Source: Clostridia bacterium | GTDB lineage: Bacteria; Bacillota; Clostridia; Acetivibrionales; DSM-2933 | Direction of reading: 5' to 3' | Length of the DNA: 64,000 nucleotides | Assembly: GCA_026418275.1 (NCBI GenBank) | Contig: JAOABQ010000067.1 | Coordinates: forward strand, 1-64,000 | Shown here: positions 27,288-35,413 of the stretch, in pieces | How the letters are laid out: every line of letters starts with the position of its first letter | Numbering within the stretch: position 1 is the stretch's first letter | Notes under the pieces: model-generated | What the model was told of the DNA's origin: nothing | The model's input: only the letters and a program-made list of their open reading frames with translations | Database searches by the model: none | Position numbers and translations under genes: made by a program

Positions 27288-28100
27288 ATGAGTAAGTCGC
27301 ATGAAATTAGTAGATTTCAAAACAGATTCACAAATGATATTATTGAAGTGGCAGCTGTCACAGGGGCATCAGGAGTTGCTGCGGGAAAAGCAGGTGGAGA
27401 TATTCTGTGGAATGCATCAATTGATTTGATTGCATGGAAAAGTTTACATGATAATGAATGTGTAGTAAAAGAAGAGTTGCGACTTGAATGGTTGGTTGAT
27501 GATGAAGAATGGAAAAAATCAAAAGATATTTTGCAAAAGAATTCAGTTGTAAGATTGCAGGTGCGTAGGGGAGAAAAGTCAATGATGCTTATTAAAGTTC
27601 TGGAAACAGAATATAGAGATGATGATTTAGAAATGATACTGCAGGACTCTATGAAACCGGTTTTTTACAATGATGAGGTGTTGGGTGAGTTTGAACTTGA
27701 TAAGAGTGTTACGCTTTTTGAAAAGAAGATTTCTTGGGCTGGGGAAGAAGGTAGTTTGTATTTTGATTTGGATGAAGATAAAAATGTCATGAAATCTGCA
27801 TTGGATACAGCATATGCACTTTTTAATGAGCAGGATGAGTGGAATAGAAAAATTAGAGGTTATGCATCAGATGAACTGGTAGAATTGGCGAATGAATGGC
27901 TCCAGGATAACGATGAGGCAGAGACAGATGAGATTACAAAAGAAATGTTCATTGATTTCATGGAATTAGACAGCATAAATGTTTTTCCGGAAGGTGAGTT
28001 TGAAATATTCTTTTTTGATGGAGGTATGTTTTGGGGACACGCTATCATTGTAAGCGGGAATATTAATGGAAATCTAACTTCAGCGCATATTGCAGGATAA
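27288..28100 (+). CDS. DUF2262-containing protein
   Basis: 270 residues, cytosolic and acidic. The second half (EFELDKSVTLFEKKISWAG, then YASDELVELANEWLQDN and FFFDGGMFWGHAIIV) is typical of DUF2262, which is often found in cargo or polymorphic-toxin neighbourhoods as a possible immunity-like protein. A GGAGG site precedes the ATG. Function unknown. Confidence 0.65.
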   Translation: MSKSHEISRFQNRFTNDIIEVAAVTGASGVAAGKAGGDILWNASIDLIAWKSLHDNECVVKEELRLEWLVDDEEWKKSKDILQKNSVVRLQVRRGEKSMMLIKVLETEYRDDDLEMILQDSMKPVFYNDEVLGEFELDKSVTLFEKKISWAGEEGSLYFDLDEDKNVMKSALDTAYALFNEQDEWNRKIRGYASDELVELANEWLQDNDEAETDEITKEMFIDFMELDSINVFPEGEFEIFFFDGGMFWGHAIIVSGNINGNLTSAHIAG

Positions 28101-28545
28101 ATGTGTTTCATAAAAGAATGTGGCTTCGTCAAGGCAATACATACTGTAACAAAGTATTTGAGATTGAAAAGACTCTTGGGAACCTTTCATACGAAATGCG
28201 CAAATCGGAGCGAAAAACCATATTCTTTTCTCCTGCATTTCAATATTAATCTAAAACTCTCTGGATGGATTCTATATTTTATATTATAAAATACGAAAAA
28301 TTGTTAAAAGTTACAGACTGGTTAAGATCAATTTATTTAAAAGTTACATGTATTAAGGGGGTCATTTCGAACAAAACTGGGACTTTCTTTTTTGTATGCA
28401 AAGATATGAGCCAAGCCCTGGAGAAAAATATATGACAAGCAATAAAAGAAATTTTATACTTTGGAGTTTTGTAGGACGTGTAACAAATTTTATTTTGCCG
28501 ACATAATTTTAAGTGAAGAGAATATGTATTAGGGAGGCTTTTATT
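28101..28545. other. Intergenic region before the recombinase; possible IS66 relic
   Basis: At 28151-28247 a start-less frame reads VFEIEKTLGNLSYEMRKSER, like an internal part of an IS66-type transposase, then stops. The rest is AT-rich. A candidate sporulation-type promoter lies at 28483-28510. Confidence 0.35.
28483..28510 (+). promoter_or_regulatory. Candidate sporulation-type promoter for the recombinase unit
   Basis: AC (28483-28484), a 17-bp spacer and CATAATTT (28502-28509) resemble the sigma-K pattern AC...CATAnnnTA with one mismatch. It lies about 40 bp before the 32-codon gene. Weak by eye. Confidence 0.25.
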
Positions 28546-28644
28546 ATGTCAAAAATAGAAGTTTTGGATGAAGTTTTGGAAATGCTGATAAAAGAAGCAA
28601 TGAAACAGATTGACCGGGAAAAGAGTGAAAACCGTGAGAGATAG
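28546..28644 (+). CDS. 32-residue protein next to the recombinase
   Basis: The ATG has AGGGAGG eight bases upstream, one of the best ribosome sites in the element. The product is a short charged helix (MSKIEVLDEVLEMLIKEAMK, then QIDREKSENRER). The recombinase ATG follows the stop by 8 bp, so the two are cotranscribed. Small basic or charged proteins beside large serine recombinases can be recombination directionality factors. SprB of SPbeta is the known sporulation example, but it is longer and I see no sequence likeness. Assignment as a directionality factor is inference. Confidence 0.55.
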   Translation: MSKIEVLDEVLEMLIKEAMKQIDREKSENRER

Positions 28645-28652
28645 GGGTTTTT

Positions 28653-30260
28653 ATGGAGGATAAGAAGTACATTCCGCCTTTGGTTTTGAATGGGGGATTT
28701 AAGGAGTATAAAAGCTGCAAGGATTCCCTAAATGAAGAAAACCTGGATGTGGGAGGCTACATACGGATATCCACAAAAAAAGACAGCCAGCAGACTTCGG
28801 TTGAAAATCAGAAGAAGTATTTGAAGGAATGGGCTCAAATTAACAAGTACAATCTTGTAAGGTTTTACATTGATATTAAAAGCGGTGCGTATAGTTATTT
28901 GAGAAATGAAATGAGCCAGCTCCGTGATGATGTGAAAGAGGGTAAAATAAAGGGTATTCTTTCAAAAGAGATTTCCAGAACCTCAAGAGATATTATGGAT
29001 ATTTTGGAGCTTAAAAGGTCCCTTGCAGATCAGGGGGCTTTCTTTATATCCATTAAAGAAGGCTATGACAGCAGAACGGATGATGATGAGTTTTTATTGG
29101 TAATCCACGCAGGGCTTGCACAAAAGGAGAGAAAAACTACAAGCTCAAGGGTGAAAATTACACAGATGATTAAAGCTAGGGAAGGAAAGACGAATGTACC
29201 TTGTCCTGCGTATGGATACAAGCTTTCAGAAGACAGACAACACCTTAAGGTAGATGCGGATGCTGCAAAGGTATATCAGATGATTGTGGAAAAATACCTG
29301 GAAGGATGGGGGCAGCTTAAAATTTGCCAGTGGCTCAACAGTCAAGGTATTCGGTCCAAAAGGAGTGACCGGTGGAATACCAATTCGATTAAAACAATTC
29401 TAACAAATCCTGTCTACCTTGGGATTACAATTTATAACGCAACGACTTTGGTGCGGGACAGCCGCGGGAGACAAAAAAGGGTTGTCCGCCCAATGGAGGA
29501 TTGGGTTGTTTGTCACAATACCCATGAGCCGTTAATTACCAAGGAGAAATTCGATAAAATACAGGACATCATCAAGGAAAGGAAGGAGAAAGATAACAAA
29601 GCCTGGTCTTGTGACAAAAAGTATCTTCTTTCAGGGATACTATTTTGTGAAGAATGCAAGCAAAAAGTATTCGGTGCCAAAATGCATTATAAGAAAAGCA
29701 AGACACGGAGAGAAGAAAAAACCTATTACAAATATGCAGATCAGAACCGGAGTGGAACCTGCAAATTTAGAAGCTGGGATATGAAAAAGCTGGATGATTT
29801 TGTCCTTAACGAAATTAAACAGTTTTTTAGCGATAAGGTACTTTTGGAAGAGCGGATTAAAGTGAAGCAGTTCCTTTATAACAGTAACCTTACACATGAA
29901 AAGGAAGAAAGGGAAAAATTACAGCTTGCCGTCGAACGTATAAATGCTGCGGTCCGTAAACAGCAGGAAGCTTATGAAAACGGGATTATAACGTTGCCGG
30001 AATACAAGGAGAGAATGGAAGAGCTTAGAAACCATAAAAGCGGTCTTCTACTTAAGTTTGACCAAATTAACAAGAAACTCCAAAAGGTGGACCGGTTGGA
30101 AGAAAAGTTTAATCAGATTAAAGAAAAGGTTATAAAGATCATTGAAAATATGGATCAGCTTGATTATACTACAAAGGAAGCACTTCTAAAAAAGATAATA
30201 AAACACGTGTTTATCCGGGAAGACTATACGGTCCGGATTGTTTATAATTTTGAAGAATGA
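28653..30260 (+). CDS. Large serine recombinase of the cotJC element
   Basis: 535 residues. The catalytic N-terminal domain has YIRIST (nucleophile Ser40), then KGILSKEISRTSRD and HAGLAQKERKTTSSRVK. A recombinase domain (~165-280; GYKLSEDRQHLKVDADAAKV, then SKRSDRWNTNSIKTILTNPVY) and a zinc-ribbon region (CEECKQKVFG, later TCKF) follow, then a coiled-coil stretch ~400-490. The ribbon shows CxxC plus one more Cys; the usual fourth ligand is not obvious. The stop lies about 20 bp from the right att core, transcribed toward it, as in skin-type elements. It should carry out integration and, with a partner, excision at the 11-bp core. Confidence 0.95.
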   Translation: MEDKKYIPPLVLNGGFKEYKSCKDSLNEENLDVGGYIRISTKKDSQQTSVENQKKYLKEWAQINKYNLVRFYIDIKSGAYSYLRNEMSQLRDDVKEGKIKGILSKEISRTSRDIMDILELKRSLADQGAFFISIKEGYDSRTDDDEFLLVIHAGLAQKERKTTSSRVKITQMIKAREGKTNVPCPAYGYKLSEDRQHLKVDADAAKVYQMIVEKYLEGWGQLKICQWLNSQGIRSKRSDRWNTNSIKTILTNPVYLGITIYNATTLVRDSRGRQKRVVRPMEDWVVCHNTHEPLITKEKFDKIQDIIKERKEKDNKAWSCDKKYLLSGILFCEECKQKVFGAKMHYKKSKTRREEKTYYKYADQNRSGTCKFRSWDMKKLDDFVLNEIKQFFSDKVLLEERIKVKQFLYNSNLTHEKEEREKLQLAVERINAAVRKQQEAYENGIITLPEYKERMEELRNHKSGLLLKFDQINKKLQKVDRLEEKFNQIKEKVIKIIENMDQLDYTTKEALLKKIIKHVFIREDYTVRIVYNFEE

Positions 30261-30261
30261 A

Positions 30262-30290
30262 AATCATAAAAACATGAAATCCGGCCCGCC
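30262..30290. repeat. Right joint: element arm plus att core
   Basis: Arm AATCATAAAAACATGAAAT (30262-30280) lies on the element side and the core TCCGGCCCGCC at 30280-30290. Joined in a circle with the left end, the two arms form a nearly perfect 19-bp inverted repeat centred on CCGGCC/CGCCCG, a typical attP for a serine recombinase. Confidence 0.88.
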
Positions 30291-30377
30291 ATACTGGGTG
30301 ATGATATACTTAGCCATTTTAGGATTGCAGTTTTTTATTCTTACCGGGTATTCAAGTTTTTTTTCATAAATCCACAT
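30264..30377 (-). CDS. cotJC: cotJC 5' segment (split gene)
   Basis: An ATG at 30377 with AGGAGG seven bases ahead starts MWIYEKKLEYPVRIKNCNPK and runs through AKYIITQYGGPD, the standard N-terminus of CotJC. After the shared core the frame enters the element, reads Phe-Met-Phe-Leu and stops (TGA, 30264-30266), giving a 37-residue dead product. It lies 94 bp downstream of cotJB, as expected for cotJABC. The missing remainder is at 18327-18836. Confidence 0.93.
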   Translation of the reverse strand: MWIYEKKLEYPVRIKNCNPKMAKYIITQYGGPDFMFL

Positions 30378-30471
30378 TTTTAGACCTCCTATAAATTTTT
30401 TACATGGAAAAGATCAGTGGTTGTCAACAGGAAACTTGCATAGGGAACATGAATAATTTACAACACTTACA

Positions 30472-30717
30472 TCAACCTTCCCACGGCCAGGGGCTTTCAA
30501 TCCATCTCCAGGGGCAGCCGCTGGGGGTGTTCACAGTTAGTGGCCCATAAAGTCTTTCATAATTATTTCTCAATATTTTTGCCCTTTGGACACTTTGGTT
30601 GAAAAGGTCGATGGTTCTTTTGTCATATGGATGGGTATTCAAATAAAGGTTTAGGTCAATGACTGTAAAGTCGGCAGCCATAACCTCTCTCAGCATTCTT
30701 TCACGGTTTGCGTCCAT
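30472..30717 (-). CDS. cotJB: CotJB spore coat protein
   Basis: An 81-residue CotJB. It has the short family core (REVMAADFTVIDLNLYLNTH, then PYDKRTIDLFNQ and LRNNYERLYGPLT) and ends in a Trp- and Pro-rich tail (CPWRWIESPWPWEG). With CotJA and CotJC it forms part of the inner coat in Bacillus, made in the mother cell under sigma-E. It begins 14 bp after cotJA. Confidence 0.92.
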   Translation of the reverse strand: MDANRERMLREVMAADFTVIDLNLYLNTHPYDKRTIDLFNQSVQRAKILRNNYERLYGPLTVNTPSGCPWRWIESPWPWEG

Positions 30718-30731
30718 TTTATCACCTCCGG

Positions 30732-30938
30732 TTATTGGTCAACGACATACTCAGGGTCAACACCATAGGGGCGGTCCAGCTCAGGAAAGATAGTTCCCCG
30801 GTCTAAACCTGTCATAGGCGGGTATATACAAGTAAGATACTGAAAAGGTACATAAGCATGGGCAAGCATCGGCATGGATGGATACATTGGATTGGGATAT
30901 TGCATTGGTGTTGGGGTATTTAAACGGTCATCAAACAT
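30732..30938 (-). CDS. cotJA: CotJA spore coat protein
   Basis: A 68-residue, Pro-, Tyr- and Met-rich CotJA. The segment LAHAYVPFQYLTCIYPPMTG and the end DRPYGVDPEYV match the family. A GGAGGGAG site precedes the ATG. It is the first gene of the cotJ operon, whose third gene is split by the element. In Bacillus, CotJA is needed for CotJC assembly. Confidence 0.92.
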   Translation of the reverse strand: MFDDRLNTPTPMQYPNPMYPSMPMLAHAYVPFQYLTCIYPPMTGLDRGTIFPELDRPYGVDPEYVVDQ

Positions 30939-30987
30939 GAAACTCCCTCCTTAACTTTATTTTATTAACATAATATTCGTTATGGGA

Positions 30988-31071
30988 ATGAAAGGTGTCA
31001 TTGGTTTGAAGGTTTTCATAGGGACTTCCGCAAATGGCAAAACAAAAGTAACAATCTGCCTAATGCTTTGA
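30988..31071 (+). pseudogene. Possible CbiA-type P-loop remnant
   Basis: An ATG opens MKGVIGLKVFIGTSANGKTK and stops after 27 codons. FIGTSANGKTKVTICLM resembles the start of cobyrinate a,c-diamide synthase (AGTSSGVGKTT...). Short and degenerate, so tentative. The rest of 30939-31254 holds the cotJ upstream region and no other gene. Confidence 0.3.
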
Positions 31072-31254
31072 AAGCTCTTAAGGTATTTGTAACTTTTTTT
31101 AATCTAATTGTAATTTATTGCATGATTAATAACTCTACAATAAAAGCAGTTGTTTTGAATGAAAGGATTAACTTACGATCTAACTTTATTTTTACAAGCC
31201 CTGAAACAGGAGAAAAATAAAATACATTACAGATAAGGAAGTGGGGGAACGTTA

Positions 31255-31749
31255 GTGCTTATGCATTTAAAAAGCAAAATGGCAAAACTGAATATGATGG
31301 ATATTTTTTTGCTGATCTTTTTGGTGTTGATATTAGGTGCAGTTGTATACAAATTCGGTTTTAATGGGATTTGGGGCTCATCTAAGGACGATGGGTTATT
31401 GATTGAACTTTATCAGGAAGAAGTACCCGAATATGTTGCTAAAAGTATAAAAGTCGGTGATATCGTGATCGAAAATGTTCAAAGCGCAGAGTTCGGAAAG
31501 GTCACAGAAATTAAGACCGGTAAATCAGTTTCATGGGCACAAACGTCCCAGGGGCAATTTGTTGCTTCTTCGAAGGAGGGTTATGCGTCCATATATATTA
31601 CTGTAAAAGGAATCGGCAAGTATACCGACCGGGGCGTTAAAATCGGTTCGGGAACATATCTGATTGGAAAAAGCTTGGATATGAAGGTTGCCAATACTGC
31701 ATTCTACCCTAAAATTTACAGTATAAAGCGGACCGAGAAAGAAAAGTAA
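31255..31749 (+). CDS. DUF4330 family protein
   Basis: 164 residues. One N-terminal membrane helix (~15-33, IFLLIFLVLILGAVVYKFG) is followed by an outside domain with repeated beta-rich segments (EYVAKSIKVGDIVIENVQSA, then ITVKGIGKYTDRGVKIGSGT) typical of DUF4330. The GTG start has GGGGG seven bases ahead; ATG at 31261 is an alternative. Function unknown, possibly envelope. Confidence 0.75.
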   Translation: MLMHLKSKMAKLNMMDIFLLIFLVLILGAVVYKFGFNGIWGSSKDDGLLIELYQEEVPEYVAKSIKVGDIVIENVQSAEFGKVTEIKTGKSVSWAQTSQGQFVASSKEGYASIYITVKGIGKYTDRGVKIGSGTYLIGKSLDMKVANTAFYPKIYSIKRTEKEK

Positions 31750-31777
31750 GTGTTCCTTTAGAAGTAAGTGTGAATAG

Positions 31778-31808
31778 AAACCCTGATAAACCGGGGTTTT
31801 TTATTTTG
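31778..31808 (+). terminator. Terminator of the DUF4330 gene
   Basis: AAACCC and GGGTTT arms followed by a T-rich tail, about 30 bp past the stop. Confidence 0.65.
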
Positions 31809-31930
31809 GCTAAAAAGTATGAACTTTTAGAGAGTTGATAAAAATAAGGTCGTTAAAATGCATTCATACGTTGCTTGGTAGTGTACTTGATAAGGTAGCA
31901 ATTATAAAAAGGAAAAAAACTTTAAAAGGT

Positions 31931-31962
31931 ATCTTGTTAAACAAGGTACTATGTGATATTAT
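31931..31962 (+). promoter_or_regulatory. Promoter with PadR-like operator
   Basis: TTGTTA (31934-31939), 17 bp, TATTAT (31957-31962). The -35 box lies inside a palindrome CTTGTTAAACAAG (31933-31945) that extends imperfectly on both sides (ggta-t ... ggtac). The downstream PadR protein could bind here and control its own operon. Confidence 0.5.
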
Positions 31963-32003
31963 ATAAATGTAAGAAAAATCGGAAGTGAAGGGAGGCGGTT
32001 TGC

Positions 32004-32339
32004 ATGGTGAACATTCAGTTTAAAAAAGGAGTTCTTGAACTTTGTGTATTATCGATGCTAAGCGGCAAAGACTATTATGGATATGAACTGGTCAACGAAA
32101 TATCCAAGAATATATTGATTTCTGAAGGTACAATATACCCGCTATTAAAGAGGCTCAAGGATGAAGGATATGTTACCACATATCTGGAAGAATCCCAGGA
32201 GGGTCCTCCAAGGAAATATTACAAACTGACTGAGCTGGGGGAAAGTACAAAGGATGAACTGGTAAGTGAGTGGTTGGCATTCATAGAGGGTGTTAATAAA
32301 ATGATTTTCAAGGAGGATGGGGAACATGAACAGAACTGA
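32004..32339 (+). CDS. PadR family transcriptional regulator
   Basis: 111 residues. A winged helix-turn-helix with the usual PadR opening ([20 protein letters not shown]) and the [25 protein letters not shown] recognition segment, then a short dimerisation helix. A GGAGGCGG site precedes the ATG. The stop overlaps the DUF1700 start by 14 bp. PadR-DUF1700-DUF4097 sets in Firmicutes respond to cell-envelope stress. Confidence 0.9.
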   Translation: MVNIQFKKGVLELCVLSMLSGKDYYGYELVNEISKNILISEGTIYPLLKRLKDEGYVTTYLEESQEGPPRKYYKLTELGESTKDELVSEWLAFIEGVNKMIFKEDGEHEQN

Positions 32340-32904
32340 GTATATAGAATCTTTAAGAAGGCTATTAAGCGGTCTGTCGGATGAAGATCGAAATGACATC
32401 ATTTATGATTATGAGGAACACTTTCGTATGGGTGTGGAGGATGGAAAATCTGAGGAAGAAATCGCAAAATCTTTAGGGGACCCCAGAAATGTTGCTAGAC
32501 AATATAAAGTTGATTATGCGGTAAGAAGAGCAGAAGATAACCGTTCCATTACCAATATTTCAAGCGCGGTATGGGCATCTATCGGTTTAGGTTTTTTAAA
32601 TGTAGTGTTTGTTTTGGGACCCTTTATCGGATTGGCAGCGACTGTTTTTGCAATCTTTGTTTCAGCAGTTGCTGTAACTGCAGCAGGCGCAGCAACTCTC
32701 CTGGCAGTGATTTTTCAGCCGTTTCTGGGAGGTTTTGTAGAGATGGGTGTAAGTACTCCGGTAGCTATCTTTGCGGCTATAGGCATAACTTCTCTGGGAC
32801 TTCTCTTTCTGGCTGGTGCGGTGAAATTGGCACAACTATTCTATAAAGTGACATTGGCATACTTGAGGTTTAATATTAAGGTTATTACTGGAAGGGGGAA
32901 ATAA
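32326..32904 (+). CDS. DUF1700 (HAAS-type) membrane protein
   Basis: About 192 residues. The N-terminal cytosolic helical domain ([20 protein letters not shown], then [10 protein letters not shown] and [17 protein letters not shown]) is the HAAS/DUF1700 domain. Three to four membrane helices follow (~85-190). An ATG at 32317 touches the AGGAGG itself; ATG 32326, nine bases on, is the likely start. It is coupled to padR. Confidence 0.88.
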   Translation: MNRTEYIESLRRLLSGLSDEDRNDIIYDYEEHFRMGVEDGKSEEEIAKSLGDPRNVARQYKVDYAVRRAEDNRSITNISSAVWASIGLGFLNVVFVLGPFIGLAATVFAIFVSAVAVTAAGAATLLAVIFQPFLGGFVEMGVSTPVAIFAAIGITSLGLLFLAGAVKLAQLFYKVTLAYLRFNIKVITGRGK

Positions 32905-32906
32905 AT

Positions 32907-33767
32907 ATGTTTGATAAATTATTTACCAGAAAAAATATTCTTATTTTAGTTGCGATTACAGTAATTTCATTTTCTATAGCAGGTGTTTTGTTTATTACGA
33001 CCGATGCTAGTAAGCTTTTTGATGAGGGTAGTAAAAATGAAGTGAATATTGAAAGAAGCTTTCAAAGTGAAGGAGTCCGTGATGTAAAAATTGATGTATC
33101 AAGTGCGGATGTCCGTATCATCCCTGTAGAAGAAAAAGATATTAAAGTTCACCTTACCGGTTGGGCGTCAAAAAGCAGGTCCTCAGAGTTAAAAACAGAA
33201 TTAAAGGATGGCAGATTAGTCATTGAAGTAGAGAAAAATGAAAAATTCAGGATTACCATATTTAGTATTGTAAATGATCTTACGTTAAATGTTTATATGC
33301 CGAAGGCTTATTCTGAAAATTTGAAGGTGAATACGGTATCTGGAAACGTATATTTAGATAAGTTTAGTCTTAAAAACCTGGAATGTGACACTGTTTCAGG
33401 CAATATCCGTTTGGATTCTGTAGTTTCAAAAGCTGCAAGATTAAATACTGTATCCGGTGAAGGGGAGCTTGAAGACTGCTCTGGAGACTTGGATTTCAAA
33501 TCAGTATCCGGCGGTTTGGATGCCCGCTACAATACATTTTCAAATAATATTAAAGCTGATACCACATCAGGAGATGTGCAGATCAAACTTCCCGAAAGTG
33601 CAGAGTTTGAAATCAAATATGATACCATGTCAGGGGATTATGAGAGTGACTTCCCGGTAACTGTGACTGGGAAGGGATCCAACAGTGGGTTTAGAGGATA
33701 TAACGGAAGTGACAAAAACAAAATTGAAGTAAATACCGTGTCGGGTAATTTAAATGTTTATAGATAA
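32907..33767 (+). CDS. DUF4097 beta-strand-repeat protein
   Basis: 286 residues. An N-terminal membrane anchor (~10-30) is followed by a right-handed beta-helix-like domain. The repeats NTVSGNVYLD, DTVSGNIRLD, NTVSGEGELE, KSVSGGLDAR, DTTSGDVQIK and NTVSGNLNVY recur about every 20 residues. It belongs with the LiaG/YvlB-like proteins that sit in envelope-stress operons. It follows the DUF1700 gene with 2 bp between. Confidence 0.88.
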   Translation: MFDKLFTRKNILILVAITVISFSIAGVLFITTDASKLFDEGSKNEVNIERSFQSEGVRDVKIDVSSADVRIIPVEEKDIKVHLTGWASKSRSSELKTELKDGRLVIEVEKNEKFRITIFSIVNDLTLNVYMPKAYSENLKVNTVSGNVYLDKFSLKNLECDTVSGNIRLDSVVSKAARLNTVSGEGELEDCSGDLDFKSVSGGLDARYNTFSNNIKADTTSGDVQIKLPESAEFEIKYDTMSGDYESDFPVTVTGKGSNSGFRGYNGSDKNKIEVNTVSGNLNVYR

Positions 33768-33883
33768 GCATCATCATTGATCCCGTTGGCAGTGAATGCA
33801 CCAATGCTTTATGTAAATTGAAGGACCGTAATTGAACTGGTTGTGATAAATAAAAAGCACTAGCATAACAGTTTAAATTAAAA

Positions 33884-33909
33884 GGGATAAAACAAAAATG
33901 TTTTATCCC
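33884..33909. terminator. Bidirectional terminator
   Basis: GGGATAAAAC and GTTTTATCCC arms around a six-base loop. It serves the rightward DUF4097 operon and the leftward ilvE gene. Confidence 0.75.
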
Positions 33910-33937
33910 TAAAATTTCAATATAAAAGCCATATCGT

Positions 33938-35008
33938 TTATTTGATTTCAATTGTCCAACCCAAGGTATCCGGAATTCTTCCGTTTTGGATTCCAGTAAT
34001 GGTTTCATAGATTTTCCAGGAGAGTTCACCGATCTTTCCATCATTGATGATCATTTTGTTATCATTCCAGTTAAGCTCTCCGATGGGGGAGATGACAGCG
34101 GCAGTTCCGGTTCCGAAAGCTTCTTCAAGGGTGCCGTTTTGATAAGCATCATAAACTTCCTGGATGGCGATTTTCCTTTCAGTCACTTTTAAGCCCCAGG
34201 ATTTCAGGAGCTCAATTGTAGATGCCCTGGTAATACCCGGAAGTATACTGCCTTCCAAAGACGGGGTTAAAACTTCTCCGTTAATTTTGAAGAATACATT
34301 CATGGATCCCACTTCTTCGATGTATTTCCTTTCAATTCCATCCAGCCACAGTACTTGTATATACCCCTTTTCATGAGCGTCCATTTGTGCTTTTAAGCTT
34401 GCCGCATAGTTTCCGCAAGTTTTCGCAAATCCTGTACCGCCTCTAACCGCACGGACATAGCTGCTCTCAACATAAATATTTACCGGGTTGACCCCTTGCG
34501 GGTAGTAAGCTCCCACAGGCGAGAGTATAACGATAAATTGATAGGTGTGGGAAGGATGCACCCCTAAGAAGGGGTCGGTTGCAATGATAAAGGGACGTAT
34601 ATAGAGGGAGGTTCCTTCTGCTGTAGGTATCCAGTCCCTATCAACCGAAACCAGCGCCTTAACTGCTTCAACACAGAAATCTTCGTCAATTTGAGGAATG
34701 CACATTCTCAAATTGGAGGCATTGATTCTTTCCATGTTTCTATGTGGCCTGAACAGAAGGATTTTACCGTCTTTGGTATTATAGGCTTTCATACCTTCAA
34801 AGATAGCTTGTCCGTAATGCAGCACAGCGGTAGCCGGATCAAGTGCCAATGGGCCATAGGGTACGATTCTGGGGTCATGCCATCCCTTGCCCTCGGTATA
34901 ATCCATGATAAACATGTGGTCGGTAAAATATTGGCCAAAACCAAGTTTGTTTTGGTCAGGTTTTTGTTTTGGTGTTTTGGTTTTTTCAATTTTAATTTCG
35001 TAGGACAT
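33938..35008 (-). CDS. ilvE: Branched-chain amino acid aminotransferase
   Basis: About 356 residues, PLP-dependent fold type IV, moving the amino group between glutamate and leucine, isoleucine or valine. Visible motifs: VLHYGQAIFEGMKAY, RPHRNMERINASNLR, GGTGFAKTCGNYAASLKAQ (PLP lysine in the last part), SLEGSILPGITRASTIELL and EAFGTGTAAVISPIGEL. It is of the longer Gram-positive type. I choose ATG 35008, as the GAAGGGAGA site is upstream of it and inside the longer open frame from 35029. Monocistronic. Confidence 0.93.
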   Translation of the reverse strand: MSYEIKIEKTKTPKQKPDQNKLGFGQYFTDHMFIMDYTEGKGWHDPRIVPYGPLALDPATAVLHYGQAIFEGMKAYNTKDGKILLFRPHRNMERINASNLRMCIPQIDEDFCVEAVKALVSVDRDWIPTAEGTSLYIRPFIIATDPFLGVHPSHTYQFIVILSPVGAYYPQGVNPVNIYVESSYVRAVRGGTGFAKTCGNYAASLKAQMDAHEKGYIQVLWLDGIERKYIEEVGSMNVFFKINGEVLTPSLEGSILPGITRASTIELLKSWGLKVTERKIAIQEVYDAYQNGTLEEAFGTGTAAVISPIGELNWNDNKMIINDGKIGELSWKIYETITGIQNGRIPDTLGWTIEIK

Positions 35009-35291
35009 ATGTATAAAATCTCCCTTCAAAAGTGTAGATAATTGTACCGAAGGACCTTATCTCTAATTTATATGAATATGAAATCACAGGTAAATTCAAA
35101 CAGATGTCTTTTGCATACGCTGTAAAAGTTTTTGCAGATTGGTTGATCATTACCTTATTATTCTATACATCTAGATAAAACGGTCCGAAATTTATTATTT
35201 AATATTATGCTACTTTTTTTAATAAAAATCCAGTCCTTTTAGAATAATTTATAGAAGTTATCATAAATCCTGCCCAATATAATCCTTTTGT

Positions 35292-35413
35292 TTAAGTATA
35301 TATCATTTTTATGGTCATTCCACCATCAATCGTAAGATTGGTTCCGAAAATGAAACCTGCTTCATCCAAACAGAGAAAAAGCAGGCATTTGCAATATCGA
35401 AGGTACACCAAAT
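35292..35413 (-). pseudogene. Short-chain dehydrogenase remnant (C-terminus)
   Basis: On the minus strand the pieces GVP, DIANAC and LFLCLDEAGFIFGTNLTIDG (then GMT) read in successive frames to a TAA at 35292. They correspond to the P-x-DIANA...DEA-FI-GTNL-IDGG end of SDR enzymes. At least two frameshifts have broken it. The rest of 35030-35557 holds no gene I can see. Confidence 0.6.

Larger units (their letters stand above)
18826..30290. mobile_element. Skin-like intervening element in cotJC (11,454 bp)
   Basis: The element is defined by direct copies of TCCGGCCCGCC at 18826-18836 and 30280-30290. Removing one copy plus everything between restores the cotJC frame exactly. It encodes a large serine recombinase whose stop is about 20 bp from the right joint. 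The cargo is a DUF2809 protein, an AraC/GyrI regulator, a flavin-reductase/GyrI fusion, a VOC protein, GNAT, HD, metallophosphoesterase, DUF2262 and decayed pieces. No capsid, tail or replication genes are seen, so this is a prophage-like remnant or a cargo element, not a full phage. Known parallels are skin in sigK, SPbeta in spsM and vfbin in spoVFB, all excised in the mother cell. Excision timing here is inferred. Confidence 0.9.

Noticed and set aside
30939..31000. Sigma-E promoter for cotJ (GAATATT on the minus strand)
   Set aside because: A -35-like GAATATT is present, but no CATACAAT-like -10 box lies at proper spacing before the cotJA ribosome site.
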